A stretch of DNA of 64,000 nucleotides from NCBI RefSeq assembly GCF_051297175.1, contig NZ_JBINNY010000001.1, positions 1,860,001-1,924,000 of the forward strand. Reading direction: 5' to 3'. A program made the position numbers and the translations under genes. This stretch comes from Dryocola sp051297175 (lineage in GTDB: Bacteria > Pseudomonadota > Gammaproteobacteria > Enterobacterales > Enterobacteriaceae). Of the stretch, positions 43,223 through 52,846 are shown piece by piece (the stretch's first letter is position 1; every line of letters starts with the position of its first letter). A model generated the notes under the pieces. The model had not been told where the DNA came from. It saw only the letters and a program-made list of their open reading frames with translations, and ran no database searches.

Positions 43223-44218
43223 ATGTCATCATTTATCAAGTCTGACGGCGAAGCGTCCGGGCCGGGCAGGTCGCAGATGAGCCTCGGGCGCATCTGGGAT
43301 AACTACGGCATGCTGGTGGTGTTCGCGGTGCTGTTTATCGGCTGCGCGATCTTCGTGCCCAACTTCTCTTCCTTTATCAACATGAAGGGGCTGGGGCTGG
43401 CGATTTCCATGTCCGGCATGGTGGCGTGCGGCATGCTGTTCTGCCTCGCCTCCGGGGATTTTGACCTGTCGGTAGCCTCGGTCATTGCCTGCGCAGGCGT
43501 GACCACGGCGGTCGTCATCAACATGACCGAAAGCCTGTGGCTGGGCGTGGCGGCGGGGCTGCTGCTGGGCGTGGCCAGCGGCCTGGTCAACGGCTTCGTC
43601 ATCGCCCGGCTGAAGATCAACGCGCTGATTACCACGCTTGCCACCATGCAGATCGTGCGCGGCCTGGCCTATATTATCTCCGACGGCAAGGCGGTGGGCA
43701 TCGAAGACGAGCGCTTCTTTACCCTCGGCTACGCCAACTGGCTGGGGTTGCCCGCGCCAATCTGGCTTACGGTAGGCTGCCTGATAATCTTCGGCTTCCT
43801 GCTTAACAAAACCACCTTTGGGCGCAACACGCTGGCGATTGGCGGCAACGAAGAGGCGGCAAGGCTTGCGGGTGTGCCGGTGGTGCGCACCAAAATCATT
43901 ATCTTCGTGCTGTCCGGGCTGGTGTCGGCGGCGGCGGGGATTATTCTTGCCTCGCGCATGACCAGCGGCCAGCCGATGACCTCCATCGGCTATGAGCTGA
44001 TCGTGATTTCCGCCTGCGTGCTGGGCGGCGTGTCGCTCAAGGGCGGGATAGGTAAAATCTCTTACGTGGTGGCGGGGATATTGATTCTGGGGACGGTGGA
44101 AAACGCCATGAACCTGCTGAATATTTCACCGTTTTCCCAGTACGTGGTGCGTGGGCTTATCCTTCTCGCGGCGGTAATTTTTGACCGTTACAAACAGAAG
44201 GCGAAGCGGACGGTATAA
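43223..44218 (+). CDS. araH: L-arabinose ABC transporter permease
   Basis: 331 residues from ATG 43223, which has AAGGGG 7 nt ahead; an upstream ATG at 43205 overlaps araG by four bases and is an alternative (337 residues). Long identity with E. coli AraH (GMLVVFAVLFIGCAIFVPNF; LAIGGNEEAARLAGVPVVRT; DRYKQKAKRTV at the end). Confidence 0.95.
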   Translation: MSSFIKSDGEASGPGRSQMSLGRIWDNYGMLVVFAVLFIGCAIFVPNFSSFINMKGLGLAISMSGMVACGMLFCLASGDFDLSVASVIACAGVTTAVVINMTESLWLGVAAGLLLGVASGLVNGFVIARLKINALITTLATMQIVRGLAYIISDGKAVGIEDERFFTLGYANWLGLPAPIWLTVGCLIIFGFLLNKTTFGRNTLAIGGNEEAARLAGVPVVRTKIIIFVLSGLVSAAAGIILASRMTSGQPMTSIGYELIVISACVLGGVSLKGGIGKISYVVAGILILGTVENAMNLLNISPFSQYVVRGLILLAAVIFDRYKQKAKRTV

Positions 44219-44318
44219 CTTTTTATCACCCTTAACATCAGACAATTCCGAAGCGCAACGCCAGTCCCCACAAGGCCTGGCGATTTATCTTATAAAATTG
44301 CGACACCCGTCACCCTGT

Positions 44319-44327
44319 CTATACTTA
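44319..44327 (+). promoter_or_regulatory. Sigma-S-like -10 of otsBA
   Basis: CTATACTTA, 67 nt before otsB. It fits the sigma-S extended -10 pattern, and otsBA is sigma-S dependent in E. coli. Confidence 0.65.
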
Positions 44328-44394
44328 CATGGCTAATGATAATTTTAAGTTACCGTTCCGGTGACAACGTTACCCATTTAAGGAGGAGCCACAG

Positions 44395-45201
44395 GTGGCT
44401 GAAGTCGTATCTGTACCGCCCTTACTTTCCGGCAACCTAGCCTTTTTCTTTGACCTCGATGGCACTCTGGCAGAAATCAAACCGCACCCGGATCAGGTTT
44501 ACATTCCGGCCGCCGTGCGCACGCTGCTGCAGAAAATGTCCGTGATGAGCGACGGGGCGCTTGCGCTGATTTCAGGGCGCTCTATGGCCGAGCTGGACAA
44601 GCTCGCCACGCCTTTTCATTTTCCGCTGGCCGGGGTGCACGGTGCGGAGCGCCGCGACATCAATGATAAAACCCACGTTGTGACGCTGCCGGCCCCGCTG
44701 GTTAAGGCGCTGTACGAGGAGCTAACGGAAATGCTGGCGCTGCTGCCGGGAACCGAGCTTGAGGCCAAGGGGATGGCGTTCGCGCTGCACTATCGCCAGG
44801 CGCCGGAAGCCGAAGAAGCCATTATGATGCTCGCGCAAGAGCTTACCGCCCGTTACCCGGAGCTGGCCTTACAGCCGGGGAAATGCGTGGTCGAGCTTAA
44901 GCCGCTGGGCATTAACAAAGGCGCTGCAATACGCGCCTTTATGCAGGAAGCACCGTTCAAGGGCCGCACGCCGGTATTTATCGGCGATGACCTCACGGAT
45001 GAAGCCGGGTTCAAACAGGTCAACGCGCTGGGCGGCCTGACCGTGAAGGTCGGTGCCGGGGAAACCCTCGCGCAGTATCGCCTCGCCAACGTGAGGATGG
45101 TTTATCACTGGCTTGGCAAACTTACGCAACATATAGAAAAACAACAAAAGACAGAAACATTACGGGGAGAAGATTATGAGCCGCTTAGTGGTAGTCTCTA
45201 A
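44395..45201 (+). CDS. otsB: Trehalose-6-phosphate phosphatase
   Basis: Second step of osmotic trehalose synthesis. 268 residues (E. coli 266). HAD motifs FFDLDGTLAEIKPHPDQV and FIGDDLTDEAGF. GTG start at 44395 with AGGAGGAG ahead. Overlaps otsA by 26 bases. Confidence 0.96.
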   Translation: MAEVVSVPPLLSGNLAFFFDLDGTLAEIKPHPDQVYIPAAVRTLLQKMSVMSDGALALISGRSMAELDKLATPFHFPLAGVHGAERRDINDKTHVVTLPAPLVKALYEELTEMLALLPGTELEAKGMAFALHYRQAPEAEEAIMMLAQELTARYPELALQPGKCVVELKPLGINKGAAIRAFMQEAPFKGRTPVFIGDDLTDEAGFKQVNALGGLTVKVGAGETLAQYRLANVRMVYHWLGKLTQHIEKQQKTETLRGEDYEPLSGSL

Positions 45202-46600
45202 TCGCATTGCACCACCAGATGACAAGAAAGCAGGGGCGGGCGGTCTAGCCGTCGGTATTTTAGGCGCGCTGAAGGCCGCAGGCGGGCTGTGGTTCGGCTG
45301 GAGCGGCGAGGTAGGCGACCCCGACGCGCCGCTGAAAAAGGTCAAAAAAGGCAATATTACCTGGGCCTCTTTTAACCTGTGTGAAGAAGATTACGAGCAG
45401 TATTACCTGCAGTTTTCGAACGCCGTGCTGTGGCCCGCGTTCCACTACCGTTTGGATCTGGTCGACTTCCAGCGTGAAGCCTGGGACGGCTATGCGCGCG
45501 TCAACACGCTGCTGGCCGAAAAGCTCAAGCCGCTGGTTGAGGACGACGACATCCTGTGGATCCACGATTACCACCTGCTGCCGTTTGCCGCAGAGTGCCG
45601 CAAGCAGGGGCTGAACAACCGCATCGGCTTCTTCCTGCACATCCCGTTCCCGACGCCGGAGGTGTTTAACGCGCTGCCGCCGCACGAGGAGCTGATTGAA
45701 GCGCTGTGCGATTACGATCTGCTGGGCTTCCAGACGGAAAACGACCGCCTGGCGTTCCTAGACTGCGTCGCAAGCGTGACGCGCCTTGATAATAAAGGTA
45801 AGCATCAGCACCAGGCGTTCGGCAAAACCTTCAGCACCGAGGTTTACCCCATCGGCATCGAGCCGGAGGAGATTGCCCGCAGCGCGAAAGGCCCGCTGCC
45901 GCCTAAGCTTGCGCAGCTTAAATCCGAGCTTGGCAACATCAAGAATATCTTCTCCGTGGAGCGACTTGACTATTCCAAAGGGCTGCCGGAGCGCTTCCTC
46001 GCCTTCGAGGCGCTGTTGGAAAATTACCCGCAGCACCACGGCAAGATTCGTTATACGCAGATTGCGCCGACTTCCAGAGGCGACGTGCAGGCCTATCAGG
46101 ACATCCGCCATCAGCTAGAAACCGAAGCGGGGCGTATCAACGGCAAGTACGGCCAGCTGGGCTGGACGCCGCTGTACTACCTCAACCAGCACTTTGACCG
46201 CAAGCTGCTGATGAAGGTGTTCCGCTACGCCGAGGTCGGGCTGGTGACGCCGCTGCGCGACGGCATGAACCTGGTGGCAAAAGAGTACGTTGCCGCCCAG
46301 GACCCGGCGAATCCGGGCGTACTGGTACTGTCGAAATTTGCCGGTGCGGCTAATGAATTGACCTCGGCGCTGATTGTTAACCCGTACGATCGCGACGACG
46401 TTGCCGCCGCCCTGGATCGCGCGTTAACCATGCCGTTAGCGGAACGAATTTCCCGCCACAGCGAAATGATGGACGTGATCCTTAAGAACGACATCAACCA
46501 CTGGCAGGAGAGGTTCGTGGACGATCTAAAGCAGGTGACGCCGCGCAGCGCTGAGTCTCATCTCCAGCAGAAAGTGGCGACATTTCCGAAATTAGCGTGA
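45176..46600 (+). CDS. otsA: Trehalose-6-phosphate synthase
   Basis: Makes trehalose-6-phosphate from UDP-glucose and glucose-6-phosphate. 474 residues, same as E. coli. GT20 features: SRLVVVSNRIAPP, GGLWFGWSGE, WIHDYHLLPFA, VERLDYSKGLPERFLAFE and LRDGMNLVAKEYVA. GGGGAGA precedes the ATG. Confidence 0.97.
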   Translation: MSRLVVVSNRIAPPDDKKAGAGGLAVGILGALKAAGGLWFGWSGEVGDPDAPLKKVKKGNITWASFNLCEEDYEQYYLQFSNAVLWPAFHYRLDLVDFQREAWDGYARVNTLLAEKLKPLVEDDDILWIHDYHLLPFAAECRKQGLNNRIGFFLHIPFPTPEVFNALPPHEELIEALCDYDLLGFQTENDRLAFLDCVASVTRLDNKGKHQHQAFGKTFSTEVYPIGIEPEEIARSAKGPLPPKLAQLKSELGNIKNIFSVERLDYSKGLPERFLAFEALLENYPQHHGKIRYTQIAPTSRGDVQAYQDIRHQLETEAGRINGKYGQLGWTPLYYLNQHFDRKLLMKVFRYAEVGLVTPLRDGMNLVAKEYVAAQDPANPGVLVLSKFAGAANELTSALIVNPYDRDDVAAALDRALTMPLAERISRHSEMMDVILKNDINHWQERFVDDLKQVTPRSAESHLQQKVATFPKLA

Positions 46601-46615
46601 TGATATAAAGAAAGC

Positions 46616-46693
46616 GTCGGGTGGCGATTAAGCTTACCCGACCTACGTCTGCCTGTGCGGGTGTAGGGTGGATAAGCGTTAGCGCCATCCACC
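46616..46693. repeat. REP-like pair after otsA
   Basis: Copy 1 reversed variant (46616-46646, GTCGGGTGGCG ... ACCCGACCTAC) and copy 2 forward (46663-46693, GTAGGGTGGATAAGCGTTAG ...). Copy 2 is followed by CGCTTTTT, so it can also act as the otsBA terminator. Confidence 0.8.
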
Positions 46694-46706
46694 GCTTTTT
46701 ACTGTC

Positions 46707-47129
46707 TCAAACCAACGGCACCAGCAGCACATCTATTTTACTCGACGCCACTACCGCTTTTGCAGAACAAATCGCTTTGCTAAAAAAGCTCTGATTGTGG
46801 TTGCCGCAGACAACCAAATCCACGTCCTGTTTTTCACATATCGCCAAAATGTGCTCGCTGAGTTCGCCCGTGGCGATGGCGGCATGTTCAATCGGATAAC
46901 CCGCCTTATCTTTCAGTTCCTCAAGGAAAAGCTGCGTTTCTTCGAGCATCAGCTCGCGCAGATTTTCCATCATCGGCGCGGCGAGCTGGTTGTAGATTTC
47001 CGGGTCGGAGGCAAGCGTAATCAGGGAAATACGCCCGTTTACCGGCTGGACGATAGAAACGGCCTTTTGCACTAGCCTGTGGCTTTCGGGGGTTACGGCA
47101 ACGGCGACCAACACATGGCGATAGCTCAT
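46707..47129 (-). CDS. uspC: Universal stress protein UspC
   Basis: 140 residues from ATG 47129 (ACAGGAGAAG ahead), rather than the upstream in-frame ATG at 47156. Usp fold with VAVAVTPESHRLVQKAVSI, SLITLASDPE and the C-terminal CGNHNQSFFSKAICSAKAVV. Lies next to flhDC as in E. coli, where it affects motility and salt and UV stress. Confidence 0.95.
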   Translation of the reverse strand: MSYRHVLVAVAVTPESHRLVQKAVSIVQPVNGRISLITLASDPEIYNQLAAPMMENLRELMLEETQLFLEELKDKAGYPIEHAAIATGELSEHILAICEKQDVDLVVCGNHNQSFFSKAICSAKAVVASSKIDVLLVPLV

Positions 47130-47635
47130 GTTCTTCTCCTGTAGCGCAAAGGACATTTTGATAACAATTCCTTTACTTTAATATTAACAATAACGCAACG
47201 TTGTTAACCCTGGGAACTGTGAGCCTGCTCATGAAAACAGTTCAATTATTCTTATGTAATGAATTTAGAAGACCGTTGCATGGCAGAAAAAGGCGAAAAA
47301 ACCATCAAACTTTCGAATTATTTTTAATGTGACATTTGGATAGTTTCGATGGGTGATTAGGCCCTTTGTAATGGTCATTTCCAGTTAAAATTCAAAATGG
47401 ATTGAAGTTAACAGGCTGATATTACTTAATTTATTCTTTAATAGCCTGCGCAAGTGTGATCCACTTAACAGATAATGATTATCGGGCGGGCCATAAATGG
47501 CTGAAAAGTCATAAAGTTGTTGTTCAAAAGTGTGGTTATTCCTTGCGCAAGGTGACGGAAATTCCTGATTTGGCTATAAAACAGCCAAATGAAAAGCCTG
47601 GCTGATGGTTTTATCTAATGTATATGGTAAATTTA

Positions 47636-47651
47636 TGTGATCTGCGTCACA
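47636..47651 (+). promoter_or_regulatory. CRP site of the flhDC promoter
   Basis: Perfect TGTGA-TCTGCG-TCACA. An extended -10 TGCTATAGG (47686-47694) follows, giving a start near 47701 and a leader of about 240 nt. In E. coli CRP activates flhDC and the long leader is a target of several sRNAs and CsrA. No IS element is present in this 814-bp region (47130-47943), and the rest shows no gene. Confidence 0.85.
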
Positions 47652-47943
47652 TAAATTCCAAAATCGCGGTTGACCGCATTGTATGTGCTATAGGCTCCGA
47701 GTAGAGTTTGCCCGAATTAGGAAAAATCTTAGTTTTTTGTAAGAAAATTAAGAAAGACGTTAACCGATCTGTCAGCGAAGCGGCTGCATCCTACGGGAGT
47801 GGCTCCCGGGCAGAGGGCGACATCAACTAATGCATTTTTTTGGCCGTCACGATTGTTTCACTTATTTACCGGGTTTGCCCGGCGACATCACGGGGTGCGG
47901 TTTGGCCGCATAAAATAATAGTTGGTTATTCGGGATGGGAAAA

Positions 47944-48294
47944 ATGCATACATCCGAGTTGCTAAAACATATCTATGACATTAATTTGTCTTATTTACTG
48001 CTAGCGCAAAGACTTATTAGTCAGGATAAAGCTTCAGCGATGTTTCGTTTAGGCGTTGGCGAGGATATGGCTAACACCTTAAGAGAATTAACGCTGCCAC
48101 AAATGGTGAAATTAGCGGAGACCAATCAGCTGATTTGTCAGTTCCGTTTTAATGATAACCAAACCATTAACCGTTTAACGCAAGACTCGCGTGTGGATGA
48201 TTTACAGCAAATTCATACGGGTATTTTGTTATCCACCCGCTTATTAAATGAGGTGTCAGCCAGCGACGAGGCACCGAAGAAAAAAAGGGCGTAA
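47944..48294 (+). CDS. flhD: Flagellar master regulator subunit FlhD
   Basis: FlhD4C2 activates class 2 flagellar promoters. 116 residues from ATG 47944, as for E. coli (MHTSELLKHIYDINLSYLLL; KLAETNQLICQFRF; QDSRVDDLQQIHTGI). An ATG three codons upstream (47935) is in frame and used in some annotations. flhC follows 4 nt later. Confidence 0.96.
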   Translation: MHTSELLKHIYDINLSYLLLAQRLISQDKASAMFRLGVGEDMANTLRELTLPQMVKLAETNQLICQFRFNDNQTINRLTQDSRVDDLQQIHTGILLSTRLLNEVSASDEAPKKKRA

Positions 48295-48298
48295 CAAA

Positions 48299-48877
48299 AT
48301 GAGCGAGAAAAGCATTGTCCAGGAAGCACGCGACATTCAATTAGCGATGGAGCTGATTACGCTGGGCGCGAGATTGCAGATGCTTGAAAGCGAAACGCAG
48401 CTCAGTCGCGGCCGCTTGATCAAGCTTTACAAAGAGCTTCGCGGCAGTCCACCGCCGAAAGGAATGTTACCTTTCTCCACGGATTGGTTTATGACCTGGG
48501 AGCAGAACATCCACGCATCGATGTTCTGTAACGCCTGGCAATTCCTGTTACGTAGCGGACAATGCAGCGGCGTTGACGCCGTCATTAAAGCCTATCGCTT
48601 GTATCTGGAGCAGTGTCCATCCCAGGCAGACGGCCCGCTTCTGGCGCTGACCCGCGCCTGGACGTTGGTGCGTTTTGTTGAGAGCGGTATGCTTCAGCTA
48701 AGCCGCTGTAACTGCTGCGGCGGCAACTTTATCACCCATGCTCACCAGCCTGTTGGCAGCTTTGCCTGCAGTTTGTGCCAGCCGCCATCACGAGCGGTAA
48801 AAAGACGTAAACTTTCCACGAATCCTGCCGATATTATTCCACAACTGCTGGATGAACAGGTAGAACAGGCCGTTTAA
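48299..48877 (+). CDS. flhC: Flagellar master regulator subunit FlhC
   Basis: DNA-binding subunit of FlhDC with a zinc site. 192 residues, the E. coli length. Zinc Cys residues are in CNCCGGNFITHAH and FACSLC. Ends with a strong terminator, so motA needs its own promoter. Confidence 0.97.
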   Translation: MSEKSIVQEARDIQLAMELITLGARLQMLESETQLSRGRLIKLYKELRGSPPPKGMLPFSTDWFMTWEQNIHASMFCNAWQFLLRSGQCSGVDAVIKAYRLYLEQCPSQADGPLLALTRAWTLVRFVESGMLQLSRCNCCGGNFITHAHQPVGSFACSLCQPPSRAVKRRKLSTNPADIIPQLLDEQVEQAV

Positions 48878-48902
48878 CAGGCCCTGTGTGTACGAGCACT
48901 CC

Positions 48903-48935
48903 AGCAGCGGTAAGCGATTACCGCTGCTTTTTTTT
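48903..48935 (+). terminator. Terminator of flhDC
   Basis: Perfect 11-bp stem AGCAGCGGTAA, loop GCGA, TTACCGCTGCT, then a run of T. Confidence 0.95.
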
Positions 48936-49004
48936 GCCCGATACCAGGCCGTGATGCCGCCACCTGTAAGTCCTCGCCACACACCACAGCAGAAGGACTG
49001 ACTC

Positions 49005-49898
49005 GTGCTGATATTAATAGGTTACCTGGTCGTACTCGGGACAGTATTCGGCGGCTATATGATGACCGGTGGTCACCTGGGGGCGCTTTATCAGCCCGCT
49101 GAATTTGTCATCATTGGTGGCGCGGGTATCGGTGCATTTATCGTTGGCAACAATGGCAAAGCCATTAAGGGCACGTTGAAAGCGCTGCCTTTGCTATTTC
49201 GCCGTTCGAAATACACCAAAAGTATGTATATGGATTTGATGGCTCTGCTTTATCGCCTGATGGCGAAGTCGCGCCAGCAGGGGATGTTTTCTCTCGAAAG
49301 AGATATCGAGAATCCAAAAGAAAGCGAAATATTTGCCAGCTATCCGCGTATTTTAGCCGACGCCGTGATGCTCGATTTTATTGTTGATTATTTGCGCCTG
49401 ATCATCAGCGGAAATATGAATACCTTCGAAATTGAAGCCTTAATGGACGAAGAAATTGAAACCCATGAAAGCGAAGCGGAAATACCGGCAAATAGCCTTG
49501 CGCTAATGGGGGATTCACTTCCTGCGTTCGGGATTGTGGCGGCGGTAATGGGGGTTGTTCACGCCCTGGCCTCTGCCGACAGGCCTGCGGCAGAGCTTGG
49601 CGGATTAATTGCCCACGCGATGGTGGGAACCTTCCTCGGTATTTTACTGGCCTACGGGTTTATTTCCCCGCTGGCGACCGTGCTGCGCCAGAAAAGCGCT
49701 GAAACCACCAAAATGATGCAGTGCGTGAAGGTGACGTTGCTCTCCAGCCTCAACGGCTACGCGCCGCCGATTGCCGTAGAATTTGGTCGTAAAACGCTCT
49801 ATTCCAGCGAACGTCCGTCGTTTATCGAGCTTGAGGAGCACGTTCGTGCCGTCCGCTCGCCGAACGCCCAGGCGCGCGCCACGGAAGAAGAAGTATGA
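49005..49898 (+). CDS. motA: Flagellar motor stator protein MotA
   Basis: 297 residues; GTG start at 49005 with AAGGA ahead. Inner-membrane proton channel subunit with four helices (MLILIGYLVVLGTVFGGYMM; GDSLPAFGIVAAVMGVVHAL; GTFLGILLAYGFISPLATVL). Overlaps motB by ATGA. No convincing sigma-28 promoter was found between the flhC terminator and this start; CCCGATAC at 48937-48944 resembles a -10 but has no -35. Confidence 0.97.
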   Translation: MLILIGYLVVLGTVFGGYMMTGGHLGALYQPAEFVIIGGAGIGAFIVGNNGKAIKGTLKALPLLFRRSKYTKSMYMDLMALLYRLMAKSRQQGMFSLERDIENPKESEIFASYPRILADAVMLDFIVDYLRLIISGNMNTFEIEALMDEEIETHESEAEIPANSLALMGDSLPAFGIVAAVMGVVHALASADRPAAELGGLIAHAMVGTFLGILLAYGFISPLATVLRQKSAETTKMMQCVKVTLLSSLNGYAPPIAVEFGRKTLYSSERPSFIELEEHVRAVRSPNAQARATEEEV

Positions 49899-50827
49899 AA
49901 AATCAGGCACATCCCATCGTTGTCGTAAGACGGCGCAAGCACAAGGGCCACGGCGGTGGCCATCACGGTGGGTCGTGGAAAATTGCCTACGCGGACTTTA
50001 TGACCGCCATGATGGCCTTCTTCCTGGTGATGTGGCTGATTTCCATCTCCAGCCCAAAAGAGCTGGCGCAAATTGCTGATTACTTTAAAACCCCGCTAAG
50101 CGCCGCTATTACCGGCGGGCAGCGCATCGCAGACAGCTCAAGCCCGATCCCCGGCGGCGGCGACGATGTAACCCAGCAGCAGGGCGAAGTGAAGAAAAGC
50201 CCGGACATCGACGAGCTGAAAAAACGCATGGAAACCAACCGGTTGAAGCGCCTTCGTGACCAGCTCGACCAGCTCATTGAGGCCGACCCGAAGCTGCGGG
50301 CGCTGCGTCCGCATTTGCAAATCGACCTGGTGCAGGAAGGCCTGCGCATCCAGATTATCGACAGCCAGAACCGCCCGATGTTTAAGAACGGCAGCGCGGA
50401 AGTAGAGCCGTATATGCGCGACATTCTGCGCAGCATCGCGCCGCTGCTTAACGATATTCCTAACAAAATCAGTCTTTCCGGGCATACCGACGACTTGCCG
50501 TACGCCATGGGCGAACGCGGCTACAGCAACTGGGAGCTATCCGCCGACCGCGCCAACGCCTCGCGCCGCGAGCTGATGTACGGCGGGCTGACGGATGGCA
50601 AGGTGCTGCGGGTAGTGGGCATGGCTTCGACCATGCGCGTAACCGACCGTGGCCCGGAAGATGCAATAAACCGTCGCATCAGCCTGCTGGTGCTGAACAA
50701 ACAGGCCGAGCAAGCCATCGTGCATGAAAACGCAGAGAGCGATAATCAGCCGTTAAGCACTCTGAAAGAACCTGCTGCCGTGGCTCCGGCGCAGACCACA
50801 TTACCGCCACAACCAGGTACGAGGTGA
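49895..50827 (+). CDS. motB: Flagellar motor stator protein MotB
   Basis: 310 residues. Single N-terminal helix with the proton-carrying Asp34 (AYADFMTAMMAFFLVMWL; Asp32 in E. coli) and a C-terminal OmpA-like peptidoglycan-binding domain (ISLSGHTDDLPYAMGERGYS; NWELSADRANASRREL). cheA begins 4 nt later. Confidence 0.97.
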   Translation: MKNQAHPIVVVRRRKHKGHGGGHHGGSWKIAYADFMTAMMAFFLVMWLISISSPKELAQIADYFKTPLSAAITGGQRIADSSSPIPGGGDDVTQQQGEVKKSPDIDELKKRMETNRLKRLRDQLDQLIEADPKLRALRPHLQIDLVQEGLRIQIIDSQNRPMFKNGSAEVEPYMRDILRSIAPLLNDIPNKISLSGHTDDLPYAMGERGYSNWELSADRANASRRELMYGGLTDGKVLRVVGMASTMRVTDRGPEDAINRRISLLVLNKQAEQAIVHENAESDNQPLSTLKEPAAVAPAQTTLPPQPGTR

Positions 50828-50831
50828 TAGC

Positions 50832-52826
50832 GTGAGTATGGATATCAGCGATTTTTACCAGACATTTTTTGACGAGGCCGACGAGCTATTGGCCGATATG
50901 GAACAACACCTGCTGGATCTCGTTCCCGAGGCGCCGGATTCAGAGCAGCTGAACGCCATATTCCGCGCGGCCCACTCGATCAAAGGGGGCGCCGGCACGT
51001 TCGGCTTCTCCGTGCTGCAGGAGACCACCCATCTGATGGAGAACCTGCTCGACGAGGCCCGACGCGGTGAAATGCAGCTTAACACCGACATTATCAACCT
51101 GTTTTTGGAAACCAAAGATATTATGCAAGAACAGCTCGACGCTTATAAAAGCTCAACCGAGCCGGACGCCCAGAGCTTTGACTACATCTGCAAAGCCCTG
51201 CGCCAGCTGGCGCTGGACGCCAAAGGCGAAGCGCCCGCCGCACCCGCTAAGCTCACCGTGGTAGAAAATGACGTCCCTGCAGCCAACGCGGCGGCGGCAG
51301 GCGACGGCAAACTGCGCGTGGCTATCACCGCCCTCAAAGAGAGCGAGCGCGACCTGCTGCTGGAAGAGCTGTCGAACCTCGGCACCCTGAGCGATATCGA
51401 AAAGGGCGAAAGCTCGGTGACCGCTACGCTTGAAACCAGCGTCAGCGCCGACGATATCAGCGCCGTGCTGTGCTTCGTCATTGAGCCAGAGCAGATCGAA
51501 TTCCTGCCGTTCGCAGGCGCTACGGTAGACATCGTCGAAGATAAAGCCCCGGTCGCCGTTGCGGCACGGTCTGAAGCCGTAGCGCCGGTTGCCGCCCCGG
51601 CTGCAAAACCGGTCGCCCGTGCGGAGAAACCTGCGGCGCGCGTCGCAGAATCAACCAGCATTCGCGTTGCGGTCGAAAAAGTTGACCAGCTGATTAACCT
51701 GGTCGGCGAGCTGGTGATCACCCAGTCGATGCTCGCCCAGCGTTCCAACGAGCTGGACCCGGTCAACCACGGCGAGCTGATCACCAGCATGGGCCAGCTG
51801 CAGCGCAACGCCCGCGATCTGCAGGAGTCGGTGATGTCCATCCGCATGATGCCGATGGAATACGTTTTCAGCCGCTTCCCGCGCCTGGTGCGCGACCTTG
51901 CTGGCAAGCTCAACAAGCAGGTCGAACTGACGCTGCTGGGCAGCTCCACCGAACTCGATAAGAGTCTCATCGAACGCATTATCGACCCGCTGACGCACCT
52001 GGTGCGCAACAGCCTCGACCACGGCATTGAATCCCCGGAAAAACGCCGCGCCGCCGGCAAGTCCGAAGTGGGCAACCTGACGCTTTCCGCTGAACATCAG
52101 GGCGGCAACATCTGCATTGAAGTCATTGATGACGGTGCCGGTCTGAACCGCGAACGTATTCTCGCCAAGGCGCTTTCGCAGGGCATGGCGGTGAGCGAAA
52201 GCATGTCCGACGACGAAGTAGGGATGCTTATCTTCGCGCCGGGCTTCTCAACCGCCGAGCAGGTCACCGACGTGTCGGGCCGCGGCGTGGGTATGGACGT
52301 GGTGAAACGTAACATCCAGGAAATGGGCGGCCACGTTGAGATCCAGTCGAAGGCGGGGGCGGGCACCACCATCCGCATTCTGCTGCCGCTGACGCTCGCG
52401 ATTCTTGACGGCATGTCCGTGAAGGTTGCCGACGAGGTGTTCATCCTGCCGCTGAACGCGGTGATGGAATCTCTTCAGCCGAAGGACGACGACCTGCATC
52501 CGCTGGCGGGCGGCGAGCGCGTGCTTGAGGTGCGCGGCGAGTATCTGCCGCTGGTCGAACTGTGGAAGCTTTTCGACGTGGAAGGGGCGAAAACCGAGGC
52601 GACTCAGGGCATCGTCGTGATTCTGCAAAGCGCGGGCCGCCGCTATGCGCTGCTGGTGGATCAGCTGATCGGGCAGCATCAGGTGGTGGTGAAAAACCTT
52701 GAAAGTAACTACCGCAAAGTGCCGGGAATCTCTGCCGCGACCATTCTTGGCGACGGCAGCGTGGCGCTGATTGTCGATGTTTCCGCGCTGCAAAACTTAA
52801 ACCGTGAACAACGTCTGGCATCCTGA
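50832..52826 (+). CDS. cheA: Chemotaxis histidine kinase CheA
   Basis: 664 residues (654 in E. coli). P1 phosphotransfer domain with His48 (RAAHSIKGGAGTFGF), P2 after a linker near 155-230, an Ala/Pro-rich linker to 275, dimer domain P3, kinase domain P4 with N-box near 391 (LVRNSLDHGIESP) and G box DDGAGLN near 432, and P5 CheW-like domain. GTG start. Internal ATG in KDIMQEQ may give the short form as in E. coli. Confidence 0.97.
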   Translation: MSMDISDFYQTFFDEADELLADMEQHLLDLVPEAPDSEQLNAIFRAAHSIKGGAGTFGFSVLQETTHLMENLLDEARRGEMQLNTDIINLFLETKDIMQEQLDAYKSSTEPDAQSFDYICKALRQLALDAKGEAPAAPAKLTVVENDVPAANAAAAGDGKLRVAITALKESERDLLLEELSNLGTLSDIEKGESSVTATLETSVSADDISAVLCFVIEPEQIEFLPFAGATVDIVEDKAPVAVAARSEAVAPVAAPAAKPVARAEKPAARVAESTSIRVAVEKVDQLINLVGELVITQSMLAQRSNELDPVNHGELITSMGQLQRNARDLQESVMSIRMMPMEYVFSRFPRLVRDLAGKLNKQVELTLLGSSTELDKSLIERIIDPLTHLVRNSLDHGIESPEKRRAAGKSEVGNLTLSAEHQGGNICIEVIDDGAGLNRERILAKALSQGMAVSESMSDDEVGMLIFAPGFSTAEQVTDVSGRGVGMDVVKRNIQEMGGHVEIQSKAGAGTTIRILLPLTLAILDGMSVKVADEVFILPLNAVMESLQPKDDDLHPLAGGERVLEVRGEYLPLVELWKLFDVEGAKTEATQGIVVILQSAGRRYALLVDQLIGQHQVVVKNLESNYRKVPGISAATILGDGSVALIVDVSALQNLNREQRLAS

Positions 52827-52846
52827 TAACTAAAATAGGTACGCAA

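Noticed and set aside
48931..48950. Sigma-28 promoter for motA
   Set aside because: CCCGATAC resembles the -10, but the -35 position reads TTACCGCT inside the terminator stem.
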